Positions 42,901-49,637 of a DNA stretch of 64,000 nt are shown here, piece by piece; the first letter of the stretch is position 1, and the number at the start of each line of letters is the position of its first letter. Under the pieces are notes generated by a model. It was given only the letters and a program-made list of their open reading frames with translations. It was not told the origin of the DNA and made no database searches. Origin of the DNA: Helicobacter apodemus (lineage in GTDB: Bacteria; Campylobacterota; Campylobacteria; Campylobacterales; Helicobacteraceae); NCBI RefSeq assembly GCF_000765745.2, contig NZ_JRPC02000005.1, positions 24,717-88,716 of the forward strand, written 5' to 3'. The position numbers and the translations under genes were made by a program.

Positions 42901-43329
42901 GAATCTAAAGAAAAATTTTTAACCTTAAGTGCGTTAGGACAAGAGCTTATGCTTACGCATTTAATGCAAGATTCGCAACAAGAGAGAGAGAGAGAGAGAG
43001 CAGAAAATGATGAGAATGACTTGCAATATTGGGCTAAATGTGGCAAGACAATACAAGATGAGCGGTTCTTGGCAATGTGTGATAGTAACGAATACTCTAG
43101 TAGATTTATCGCTAATGGGTGGTGGCAACACAGGTGCAGGAACAATCTTTCCTCTCTATCTCTACCAAAAGGCTTAAATATGAATATAGGCTTAGTCTGT
43201 GATAGAGGGTGCAAGTTGCAAGAGATTAATAATATTTTCATCACACAAAACATTATTGATTTGCATTTGGTGGGTAGTGGGAGCTATGTTTTTCCGCTTT
43301 ATATAAATGAAAGGGTAAGAAATGAGTGA
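39916..43329 (+). CDS. Type ISP-like restriction-modification enzyme, C-terminus separated by an inserted segment
   Basis: 1137 aa. An N-terminal nuclease domain (FLIQNQGLIIGYIENKR then YLRLSDNLMLTDY) is followed by an N6-adenine methyltransferase with motif I LDFATGTGTFLLEAF and motif IV ITGNPPYSG, then a target-recognition region (YRPFDLMKVYYD, NVGLIYKRGF) and a conserved tail (EQILGYIYAVL). Near residue 1023 an (AG)10 tract begins an insert of about 350 bp that interrupts the expected C-terminus; the missing end is encoded by 43322-43624 in another frame. The protein may still methylate, with altered specificity. It sits between mlaD and the Mla lipoprotein gene. Confidence 0.82.
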   Translation: MHTLTTYLTQLQNINPQDKEHTHRTYLHNFLESFIADLATHDKTLQSLHIKHEPNNDKEGRGAPDFLIQNQGLIIGYIENKRVNADLDSVAQSPQIEKYLRLSDNLMLTDYLRFCLVRKNDKGKAQIVQECRICELSQLKATLKNKTLLESKQKELTELFKLFFTHSPKPIVAAKEFANALAQRTQILKNSLIEAQENTHITSLYETFKEQLYKELNFTEFADSLAQTLTYSLFLARLNNTSGKEIDLYNAKAFIPKSFPLIRAMSGFLDNLEDLNSIKWLIEEILYIINHIDIISIIKELNKVSEKDLLEHYTTQFTHKDPYLHFYETFLSQYDPRLREIRGVYYTPASVVSFIVNAIDSTLKKDFDLKNGLGASLENDNITLLDFATGTGTFLLEAFRKTLESTPKDSARYEPKKLLKQFFGFEFLIAPYTIAHLKLSQSFKEEFNAPLKENESLNIRLTNTLYSNKEKDEANKQSNLFAGMIELAQEFKEAQKIKENAILIITGNPPYSGASANKGLFEDNVRITYGLEPSEAHLTEKESEAINFYLQNPKKDANQKSTFKTILQKKKLKNEKNPKWLLDDYVKFICFAESKIKEQPSGIFAFISNNSFLDNPTFRGMRYHLLKTFDTIYILDLHGNARKKEATPDGSKDENVFDIMQGVSINIFVKNRNSSLTQSLNDCGGSTRSFMPDKLPSPHLAKHSNLTQDTRISRSQHSEDSNEKPQKLAQIHHYDLYGKRSDKTNFLYENTLDSIAWATLEPKEPFYLFIPQNEDLRAEYDKGWSVKDIFKVSSVGVVTGKDSVLIASNEKQLEQQVKDFYNEFDLKFVKNIAYRPFDLMKVYYDTSKVTRPRFEIMQHFLQNDNVGLIYKRGFPNTQSGQGFATDSIIDFRSWSCSGMQGGDYISPLYLKNTESSKDKSPKKNKKDSQENADSKQGQWVENFTPEFRNFIDTKYNEHFAPEQILGYIYAVLFHKDYREKYIDFLKIDFPKIPFVESKEKFLTLSALGQELMLTHLMQDSQQERERERAENDENDLQYWAKCGKTIQDERFLAMCDSNEYSSRFIANGWWQHRCRNNLSSLSLPKGLNMNIGLVCDRGCKLQEINNIFITQNIIDLHLVGSGSYVFPLYINERVRNE
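42981..43000 (+). repeat. (AG)10 dinucleotide repeat in the type ISP gene
   Basis: Ten perfect AG units encode alternating Glu and Arg. Change by one unit shifts the frame; the +2 frame beyond it carries a specificity-domain fragment and is also the frame of the detached C-terminus. Such tracts mediate slipped-strand phase variation of restriction genes in related bacteria. Confidence 0.85.
43025..43329 (+). repeat. Two extra specificity-domain (TRD) tail fragments, in two frames
   Basis: Fragment A (43025-43177, the same frame as the detached C-terminus) begins NIGLNVARQ, contains LVDLSLMGGG and ends IFPLYLY then a stop. Fragment B (43183-43329, frame of the main protein) begins NIGLVCDRG, contains IIDLHLVGSGS and ends VFPLYIN. 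Both match the layout of the resident TRD tail at 42508-42651 (NVGLIYKRG, IIDFRSWSCSG, ISPLYLKN). So three versions of one domain segment lie in a row. Confidence 0.7.
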
Positions 43330-43624
43330 GCAAATCGGCGAAGCCAAATACAAAGACTCAAAAAATAAAAATCTCAAAATTGAAAAAATCATTTATGAGC
43401 CAAAGGAGCAAAAGCTTTTTGTGAATGATTCTTTGCACTTTTGCGGAGTGAGCGAGGCGGTTTGGGAATATAAAATCGGTGGCTACCAAGTCTTAGATAA
43501 ATATCTCAAATCCCACAAAGGCGAAGAGATAGACTATAAATATTTTGAAAAAGTCATTCAAAGCTTACATAAAAGCTTGAAAATACAAGCACAAATCGCT
43601 AAAATCACATTATTAAAGGAATAA
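43322..43624 (+). CDS. Detached C-terminal part of the type ISP restriction-modification enzyme
   Basis: A 100-aa frame whose centre (LHFCGVSEAVWEYKIGGYQV) and following DKYLKSHKG segment form the standard C-terminus of type ISP enzymes. It overlaps the large frame by 8 bases and could be translated through re-initiation at the ATG at 43322, giving a separate subunit. Otherwise it is a remnant. In intact relatives it continues directly after the residues near 42975. Confidence 0.7.
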   Translation: MSEQIGEAKYKDSKNKNLKIEKIIYEPKEQKLFVNDSLHFCGVSEAVWEYKIGGYQVLDKYLKSHKGEEIDYKYFEKVIQSLHKSLKIQAQIAKITLLKE

Positions 43625-43626
43625 AA

Positions 43627-44163
43627 ATGCTAAAACAAATTTTTACCGCCTTACTAATACTCCTTTTTAGTGGTTGCTTAAATCGAGAATTACCCCCCAT
43701 AAACCATTATGAACTATTCGTTAAAGAATCCTCTAACACTTGTAAAAGCTACCGAAATTATCAATGGCTAGGGATTGAAGTAGCTAATAAAATTAATAGC
43801 AAAAATATAGCCTATAAAGAAAGTCCTAATAAAATAGAATATTTTTCTAAAAATCAATGGATTACTAATCTCTCCGATATGCTAAATACCCTCATTCCCC
43901 AAATAGCAAAGAATCATTGTATTGCTCTTTTGCAAGCCCCAAATATTCCCAAATCCTTAAAAATTTCAGTTTTTGATTTACATTTTGAAGACTCTCAGGT
44001 TTTCTTTAACGCACAAGGCATCACACTTAAAAATAATGCAACCTATTCTTTACCCATAAGGACAACTATTAATGTCAAAGAAGGAGGATTTGAAACCATT
44101 ATTGAAGCGATGAATAAAGCTATTGTAAATGGCCTTAATGATTTTTTTAAAAGCATTCAATGA
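43627..44163 (+). CDS. Mla-associated auxiliary lipoprotein
   Basis: A 178-aa lipoprotein: signal peptide with lipobox LLFSGC (Cys19). The fold matches the ABC-type transport auxiliary lipoproteins (PqiC-like, Pfam 03886), with FDLHFEDSQVFFNA in the centre. In related genomes this gene closes the mla operon directly after mlaD, so the restriction gene here has been inserted into the operon. Outer-membrane partner of MlaEFD is the likely role. Confidence 0.75.
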   Translation: MLKQIFTALLILLFSGCLNRELPPINHYELFVKESSNTCKSYRNYQWLGIEVANKINSKNIAYKESPNKIEYFSKNQWITNLSDMLNTLIPQIAKNHCIALLQAPNIPKSLKISVFDLHFEDSQVFFNAQGITLKNNATYSLPIRTTINVKEGGFETIIEAMNKAIVNGLNDFFKSIQ

Positions 44164-44555
44164 TGTATTATGAAATCTCCTTAGAAAACCTGTGCTTTGA
44201 AACCATTATAGGAATTTTACCCTATGAGAGAACAAATAAACAAAAAATCCAAATAGATTCTCACTTCACTTATGGCACAAATTCAAAAAATGACTTTTTA
44301 GATTATTGTCTATTAAAAAACTTCTTACAAGATTCTTTTAAACAAAATTTCAATCTACTAGAAGATGCTTTAAGGTATTTTGTGGAAGAAATTCCCAAAA
44401 GATTCCCACAAATTACCTATTTTTGCATTAAAATTACAAAATTAGAAATTTTTAATAATTGTAAAGTTTCTATGCAAATCCAATACCCAAAGGAACAAAA
44501 TGGAATTAAGAATCAATCAAGAAGCTCCACTTTTCACACTACCCAATCAAGATAA
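44160..44555 (+). CDS. folB: Dihydroneopterin aldolase
   Basis: A 131-aa protein with the FolB start YEISLENLCFETIIGILPYER, forming part of folate synthesis (7,8-dihydroneopterin to the 6-hydroxymethyl pterin and glycolaldehyde). It overlaps the lipoprotein stop by 4 bases and the bcp start by 56 bases; the last 18 residues (NQSRSSTFHTTQSR) are probably forced by the overlap. Confidence 0.8.
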   Translation: MMYYEISLENLCFETIIGILPYERTNKQKIQIDSHFTYGTNSKNDFLDYCLLKNFLQDSFKQNFNLLEDALRYFVEEIPKRFPQITYFCIKITKLEIFNNCKVSMQIQYPKEQNGIKNQSRSSTFHTTQSR

Positions 44556-44979
44556 TGCAGAAATTTCCCTTAAAGACTTTAGAGGTTCTTATGTTATTGT
44601 CTATTTCTACCCCAAAGACAAAACACCCGGTTGCACCACAGAAGCTTGTGATTTTAGGGATAATTTAAAAGACTTTCAAAACCTCAACGCCATTGTGCTT
44701 GGTATCAGTCCTGATAGCGTCAAATCCCATCAAGGATTCATAGAAAAAGAGGATTTAAACTTCACACTCCTAAGCGATACACATAAAGAAACCTTAAAGC
44801 TCTATAACGCGTGGGGGGCTAAAAAGCTCTATGGCAAGGAATATGAGGGAGTGATACGTTCAACATTCATCATCAACCCAGAGGGAAAAATAGTTGCGAT
44901 ATGGAAAAATGTCAAAGTTAAAGGACATATTAATGAAGTTAAAGAGAAACTAGAAGCCTTACAAAAATCACCAAGTTAA
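44500..44979 (+). CDS. bcp: Thiol peroxidase of the Bcp/PrxQ type
   Basis: A 159-aa peroxiredoxin reducing peroxides. The peroxidatic Cys is in FYPKDKTPGCTTEACDFRD, with the second cysteine five residues on, the usual PrxQ pair. The beginning MELRINQEAPLFTLPNQD is standard. It overlaps folB and meets the next gene head-on with a 12-base overlap. Confidence 0.92.
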   Translation: MELRINQEAPLFTLPNQDNAEISLKDFRGSYVIVYFYPKDKTPGCTTEACDFRDNLKDFQNLNAIVLGISPDSVKSHQGFIEKEDLNFTLLSDTHKETLKLYNAWGAKKLYGKEYEGVIRSTFIINPEGKIVAIWKNVKVKGHINEVKEKLEALQKSPS

Positions 44980-45207
44980 GACTTCTTTTTTAATTTTATT
45001 TAGGCTATCAATTGCCTCCTTAAGCTTTGAAACTTCATTATCAATTTGTTGAAGATTCCAAGCACCTAAGCCCTCTGGTACATCTTGTGAGCCTCTTTTT
45101 ATCATCACATAATCCACAAAAGAAATCTTTGCTAACCCTAAAAGCAAAGTAATCTCCGCTTGTGCCTCTTCAATTTCTCGCAAAATGCCATCAATGCGTT
45201 CAAACAT
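44968..45207 (-). CDS. Conserved small hypothetical protein
   Basis: A 79-aa acidic, helical protein (MFERIDGILREIEEAQAEI, IDNEVSKLKEAIDSLNK). Two helices with heptad character suggest a small coiled-coil or hairpin. It resembles unassigned small proteins of this phylum. No function can be given. Confidence 0.65.
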   Translation of the reverse strand: MFERIDGILREIEEAQAEITLLLGLAKISFVDYVMIKRGSQDVPEGLGAWNLQQIDNEVSKLKEAIDSLNKIKKEVLTW

Positions 45208-45280
45208 CTATATTCCTTTGTTATTAACTCTCACAACCTACCAAAAGTATTAAAATATAAATCTCACAAGAATCTGTTGC

Positions 45281-45978
45281 TTAAACATATTGCACGATTT
45301 TCTCTAAGCTTTGTCTAGTCTTTGGACGATTAGCGTTTTTATCATCATCCCTATAACCAAAGCCAACCATAACACAGACACCAAAATGTGTAGTATCTAT
45401 AACATCATTTAAAACCTTATTAGCACCCTCTTCATTAAAGCCCTCAATGGCACAAGAATCAATGCCTAAAGCCGCTGCAGTTGTTAGCATATTAGCCAAT
45501 GCTATATAACACTGCTTTCCAGCCCAATCAAAAATCTTTCTATCATCCTTTAATAATGCAAATTCCTCTGCTAAAAACCGATGAAAAAACTCTTTTTTAA
45601 TCTTTTGAATCTCACTAGGAAGCTTCTGCACCTCTTCTACCATATACTGAATATAGCACTATCTGCGACTAAATCTACCTTTTTTCTAGCAAGAATAACA
45701 ACAAACTCACTAGCATTGTCTAAAGCATTTTCTCCACCCCAACATACAGATTTTAAAGTATTTTTTAATGCCTTATCCTTAAGGACAAGAAATTTCCAAG
45801 GTTCAAACCCAAAAGAAGAGGGGCTAAGTCTAGCAGATTCTAAAATAACACCAAAATCTTCTTGTGGAATTTCTTTAGTAGGGTTAAAGCTTTTACACGC
45901 ATAACGAAAATTAAAAATTTCTAACATTTTATCCTTTTGTATCATCTTATATATCCTTTCAATTAATATAAAGAGCAA
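45281..45978 (-). pseudogene. NAD(P)H nitroreductase (RdxA/FrxA-like), broken by a one-base deletion
   Basis: The N-terminal half (FNFRYACKSFNPTKEI, ARLSPSSFGFEPWKF) and the C-terminal half (DWAGKQCYIALANMLTTAAALG, GVCVMVGFGYRDDD) are one FMN nitroreductase of about 220 aa. The frames part at about 45660: LVADSAIFS in the first, CYIQYMVEEVQKL in the second. One added base before TGCTAT would restore LVADS-CYIQYMVEEVQ. In H. pylori loss of such enzymes gives metronidazole resistance. A sequencing error cannot be excluded. The start is probably the ATG at 45945 (MIQKDK). Confidence 0.85.
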
Positions 45979-46036
45979 TCATATCTAAAGCTTTCTTAAT
46001 ATCAACAAAGCCGCCCCCGCCCCTAGATTATCCCAA

Positions 46037-46603
46037 CTACCCACAAAATGCTTCTTCAATTAAATCACAAATAATATGTGCCATAAGCAAATGCATCTCT
46101 TGAATCCTTGCAGTATCATCACTAGGGGAGATAAGCAAAATATCGCATAGCTCTTTCATTACTCCACCATCTCTACCGCTAAACCCTAAAGTTTTGCACC
46201 CCATTTCTTTAGCAAGTTTTAAAGCATTGACTACATTAGCACTCTTCCCACTAGTAGAAATACCCCATAACAAATCTCCCTCCTTTGCTAAGGCTTCCAA
46301 TTGTCGAGAAAATACGAACTCATAACCATAATCGTTGCCAATGGCACTTAATGCACTTGTATCTGTTGTTAGGGCAATAGCGGCTAAACCTTTTCGCTCC
46401 CTTTTATATCTGCCTGTAAGCTCTGCTGCAATATGTTGAGAATCCGCGGCACTACCACCATTTCCACAGATGAGAATCTTCCCACCATTTTTTAAGGTTT
46501 GTATAGCACTATTAGCAGCTATCTCTATAGAGGGGACTAAATTTGTCATAGCATTTGCTACCTTAATATGAGCGTTTATTTCATCTAAAATATGGCTTGT
46601 CAT
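46037..46603 (-). CDS. gmhA: Sedoheptulose-7-phosphate isomerase
   Basis: A 188-aa SIS-domain protein making D-glycero-D-manno-heptose 7-phosphate for the LPS core. [29 protein letters not shown] and [11 protein letters not shown] are GmhA landmarks, and the His in MHLLMAH is present. The other heptose genes are not adjacent. Directly downstream (about 45959-46010) a coding-like tail in one frame (GGGGFVDIKKALDMIALYIN then TGA) may be the end of a lost neighbour, perhaps another heptose-pathway gene. Confidence 0.93.
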   Translation of the reverse strand: MTSHILDEINAHIKVANAMTNLVPSIEIAANSAIQTLKNGGKILICGNGGSAADSQHIAAELTGRYKRERKGLAAIALTTDTSALSAIGNDYGYEFVFSRQLEALAKEGDLLWGISTSGKSANVVNALKLAKEMGCKTLGFSGRDGGVMKELCDILLISPSDDTARIQEMHLLMAHIICDLIEEAFCG

Positions 46604-46691
46604 AATATTTCCTTTATCAACTAAATGCCTTTATTGGTTGGTATCATAGCGAAATTTATGAAAATTTGGGTAATTTTTATACAGCAAAAAG

Positions 46692-46713
46692 AGACAATCT
46701 TAAAAAGATTGTC
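46692..46713 (-). terminator. Rho-independent terminator for the minus-strand restriction operon
   Basis: A perfect 9-bp stem GACAATCTT/AAGATTGTC with a 3-base loop. Read on the minus strand it is followed by TCTTTTT, so it would stop transcripts arriving from the methyltransferase gene at 46937. Confidence 0.75.
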
Positions 46714-46800
46714 CCCCATAATAAAAACTTAAGAAGCCTGTTTAATTTCTTATTTAAGTTTGTAGTATTTGTTATTGTAATTTCTTATTGATGTTATCTC

Positions 46801-46878
46801 TTAAAACTTATATTTAAGTCCTGTATTTATGCTTAAATAAGTTTCATTAACGGAATTAGATTTACTAGCTTAAATTTA
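46801..46878 (-). pseudogene. C-terminal stub of an outer-membrane protein
   Basis: The minus strand reads NSVNETYLSINTGLKYKF and a stop. An aromatic-ended strand with TGLKYKF is the classic C-terminus of Helicobacter outer-membrane proteins (Hop/Hor-like). Nothing upstream in frame continues it, so only the last 26 codons or so survive. The remaining non-coding sequence between 46604 and 46936 holds only the terminator. Confidence 0.55.
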
Positions 46879-46936
46879 CCCGTAAGGATTTGCATTATAC
46901 CTAATAGAAACTATGGTTAATACCTTTGTTTATGGG

Positions 46937-47587
46937 CTAACGCTTATGCAAGTTAGTCCCTATAAAATCTCTATTTAGAGATTTACAACATTCAAATACA
47001 CTAAAGCTCCCACTTGCAGGGTCTAGCACTAAATCTCCCTCCTTAGTGCAAGATTCTATCAACGCCTTTTGTAAGCCTTTTGGTTTGCTATGCGGGTGTA
47101 GCTTTAGCTCCTCACTTGGTATCTTTTCGCTCCATATATCGCGTATGCTATGATTTTTCCAAGTGTCTTTAGCTTTAATCGGGGCTTTTTGTAAGATAAG
47201 CAAATATTCACATTGTTTGCGTGTGCGATACCCCATACCCATTTTTCCCTTATCCCAAGTGATTAAATCTACAATGTGTAAGTTTGTCCCTTTAAGCCAA
47301 CCCTTAATGCCCTCGCATAAGTGAAACTTATCAATCCAAAGCATTAAATAGCAACTATTCTTTAACACTCGATCAATCTCTGTGATAAATTCTATAATTG
47401 TCTCATTACTCATTTGGTGGAGTGTTGCTCTGCCTTTTTGTCTCTCTCCCTCATTGCCATACTTCATTTTATCTAGCACACCTCTATACTGCGGGTCAAA
47501 AAAGCATAAACCCACGCTTTGAGATTCTAGGCTTTGCATAAGGGTTAGTCCATCGATTGTGAGTTTAGTATTTTTTTTGATACGCAT
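46937..47587 (-). CDS. DNA methyltransferase (beta class, N4/N6)
   Basis: A 216-aa methyltransferase with motif [11 protein letters not shown] near the N-terminus (a DPPY variant) and motif [16 protein letters not shown] near the C-terminus, the order of beta-class enzymes. It follows the restriction endonuclease gene by 14 bp and should protect against it. The recognition sequence cannot be deduced. Terminator at 46692. Confidence 0.85.
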   Translation of the reverse strand: MRIKKNTKLTIDGLTLMQSLESQSVGLCFFDPQYRGVLDKMKYGNEGERQKGRATLHQMSNETIIEFITEIDRVLKNSCYLMLWIDKFHLCEGIKGWLKGTNLHIVDLITWDKGKMGMGYRTRKQCEYLLILQKAPIKAKDTWKNHSIRDIWSEKIPSEELKLHPHSKPKGLQKALIESCTKEGDLVLDPASGSFSVFECCKSLNRDFIGTNLHKR

Positions 47588-47601
47588 AGCATCGTCCTTA
47601 T

Positions 47602-48303
47602 CTAATGAGTAAGCTTTTGATGTATTTTGCGAGATACGACCGATATATGCAATAACTCATCAATTACAAAATCAATATTTTTTTCGCAGGCTAAACTCCT
47701 TTGTTTATCAATATCCGCCTTATTAATACTCAAAAGACGACAAAATTCTTCTCCACTCATTGCCTCTGTTTCTGTAATACAAGATTTGAATCCACTCACA
47801 ATTTTTGTTTTATCATTTTGATTAAACATACAAACTTTAATTTGTATTTTCCAAGGGTAAGGAACTTTATTTGCAAGTGCCTTAGAATAGGTTTTAAGAT
47901 TTTGCACCTCACCTTTAGATTTTTTCGTATCAAAATTATCACCATCTTTAAGTTCTATAACATACAAAAAGTGTTGAATGCAATCTACGATAATATAATC
48001 TGGCTCTATAACACTTTCCATATTTAAATAAATAGTAATGTATTGCTTAATAATTTTTTTATTGATAAGAAAAATACCTTCCTTAAGGGAATTATCAAAT
48101 ATTTTCGGTATATCATTTGGTGGCAAACTAGGTGCAACAGAAACTATATAGTTTTCTAAAAATGTGCCAGCACTAATAGAAGTAGCATGTATTCTACTTA
48201 TTAATGCTCCAAGCTCTTCATCACCAAGTAATCTTGAATATGCTCCGTCTTTTCGTCCCTCTCTAGTTTTTTCTACAAGAATCTTGTCGATTAGTTGCTT
48301 CAT
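47602..48303 (-). CDS. Type II restriction endonuclease, PD-(D/E)XK type
   Basis: A 233-aa protein with the nuclease core [20 protein letters not shown]: Asp of PD, then ELK as the (D/E)XK part. It lies upstream of its methyltransferase and its start overlaps the purB stop by 4 bases (ATGA), tying its translation to an essential gene. Recognition site unknown. Confidence 0.75.
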   Translation of the reverse strand: MKQLIDKILVEKTREGRKDGAYSRLLGDEELGALISRIHATSISAGTFLENYIVSVAPSLPPNDIPKIFDNSLKEGIFLINKKIIKQYITIYLNMESVIEPDYIIVDCIQHFLYVIELKDGDNFDTKKSKGEVQNLKTYSKALANKVPYPWKIQIKVCMFNQNDKTKIVSGFKSCITETEAMSGEEFCRLLSINKADIDKQRSLACEKNIDFVIDELLHISVVSRKIHQKLTH

Positions 48304-49637
48304 CTCCCCTCCCCAAAAACCCGCTTAAAAATTGCATCAACATTTTTTGTATAATAACCATACCCAAAGCATTCCTTGATAACTTCCTCGCCAATAATCT
48401 CCACTAATTCAGAATCTGCAAGCAAATACTGTAAATATAATGATTCTCCTCTTTCATTCACCGCTGCCTTGCCTTCTTGTAAATCCTGCCACACTTTCAT
48501 CGCGTTGCGTTGCACGATTTTATACGCATCTTCACGCGATACGCCCTTTTTAGGCAATTCTAATAGAATCCTTTGTGAAAACACAAGCCCACCGGTTAAA
48601 TTAAGGTTTTTCATCATATTTTTAGGATAAACAACAAGCTTTTCAATAAGCCCCTTAAGACGCATAAGCATAAAATCCGTAGTGATAAAGCTATCAGGCA
48701 AGATAAATCGCTCTACGCTACTATGGCTAATATCACGCTCGTGCCAAAGGGCGACATTCTCCATAGCAGGAAGCACAAAAGAGCGTATCATTCGACAAAG
48801 TCCGGTGATATTCTCACTTAACACAGGATTGCGTTTGTGGGGCATTGCACTACTGCCTTTTTGCCCTTTTTCAAAATATTCCTCGGCTTCATAGACTTCT
48901 GTGCGTTGCAAATGCCGCACCTCAACAGCAATTTTTTCACAACTACTAGCCAAAAGGGCTAAATCACTCATTAATCTTGCGTATCTATCCCGCTGAATAA
49001 CTTGGTTACTAGCAGGTGCAGCTTTCAATCCTAAATCTTCACAAACAATCTCCTCTAGTTCCATAGGTGTATGGGCAAGATTCCCCATCGCTCCGCTTAA
49101 CTGCCCAACAGAAATGACTTCTAAAGTAGATTCTAAAGCCTTTAAATGTCGCCCTAGCTCATCATACCAAATCGCTAAAACGAGTCCAAAGGTAATTGGC
49201 TCGCCGTGAATTCCGTGAGAGCGACCTACCATAAGTGTTTGCTTATGCTCTATTGCGCGTTTTTTAATCACCTCTCTTAACTCCTCTACATCACACAAGA
49301 TAATCTTTAATGAATCTCGCATTTGCAATGCCACAGCAGTATCAATGCAATCACTTGAAGTTATCCCATAATGCACCCAACGCGACTCCTCACCCAAACT
49401 CTCCGCTACACTCGTGGTAAAGGCGATTAAATCGTGCTTTGTAACCTTTTCTATCTCATCAATTCTTGCAATATCAAACTTCGCATTCTTGCATATTTTT
49501 TCACAATCGCTATCTGGAACAAGTCCTAGCTTATTCCACCCACGAACAAGTGCCTTTTCCACTTCTAGCCAAGCGGAATATTTCGCATTTAAATCCCAAA
49601 GCTTTTTCATCTCCTCTCGCGCATATCGTTCTACCAT
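48300..49637 (-). CDS. purB: Adenylosuccinate lyase
   Basis: A 445-aa enzyme of purine synthesis (fumarate release from adenylosuccinate and SAICAR). The fumarase-superfamily signature KGSSAMPHKRNPVLSEN is present, with THDLIAFTTSV and MVGRSHGIHGEP. It is overlapped at both ends by restriction genes: by 7 bases at its start with the 893-aa enzyme and by 4 bases at its end with the endonuclease. Confidence 0.95.
   Translation of the reverse strand: MVERYAREEMKKLWDLNAKYSAWLEVEKALVRGWNKLGLVPDSDCEKICKNAKFDIARIDEIEKVTKHDLIAFTTSVAESLGEESRWVHYGITSSDCIDTAVALQMRDSLKIILCDVEELREVIKKRAIEHKQTLMVGRSHGIHGEPITFGLVLAIWYDELGRHLKALESTLEVISVGQLSGAMGNLAHTPMELEEIVCEDLGLKAAPASNQVIQRDRYARLMSDLALLASSCEKIAVEVRHLQRTEVYEAEEYFEKGQKGSSAMPHKRNPVLSENITGLCRMIRSFVLPAMENVALWHERDISHSSVERFILPDSFITTDFMLMRLKGLIEKLVVYPKNMMKNLNLTGGLVFSQRILLELPKKGVSREDAYKIVQRNAMKVWQDLQEGKAAVNERGESLYLQYLLADSELVEIIGEEVIKECFGYGYYTKNVDAIFKRVFGEGR

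Noticed and set aside
43001..43180. Residues read in the main frame just after the AG repeat (AENDENDLQYWAK...) as a true protein domain
   Set aside because: The neighbouring frame over the same bases has clear TRD motifs, so this stretch is probably a shadow reading.
20952..45665. Treating the homopolymer-associated frameshifts (restriction relic, radical SAM) and the nitroreductase break as certain mutations
   Set aside because: Single-base losses or gains of this kind could be sequencing errors. Only the radical SAM gene has a second, independent lesion, and the restriction relic also lacks its N-terminus.
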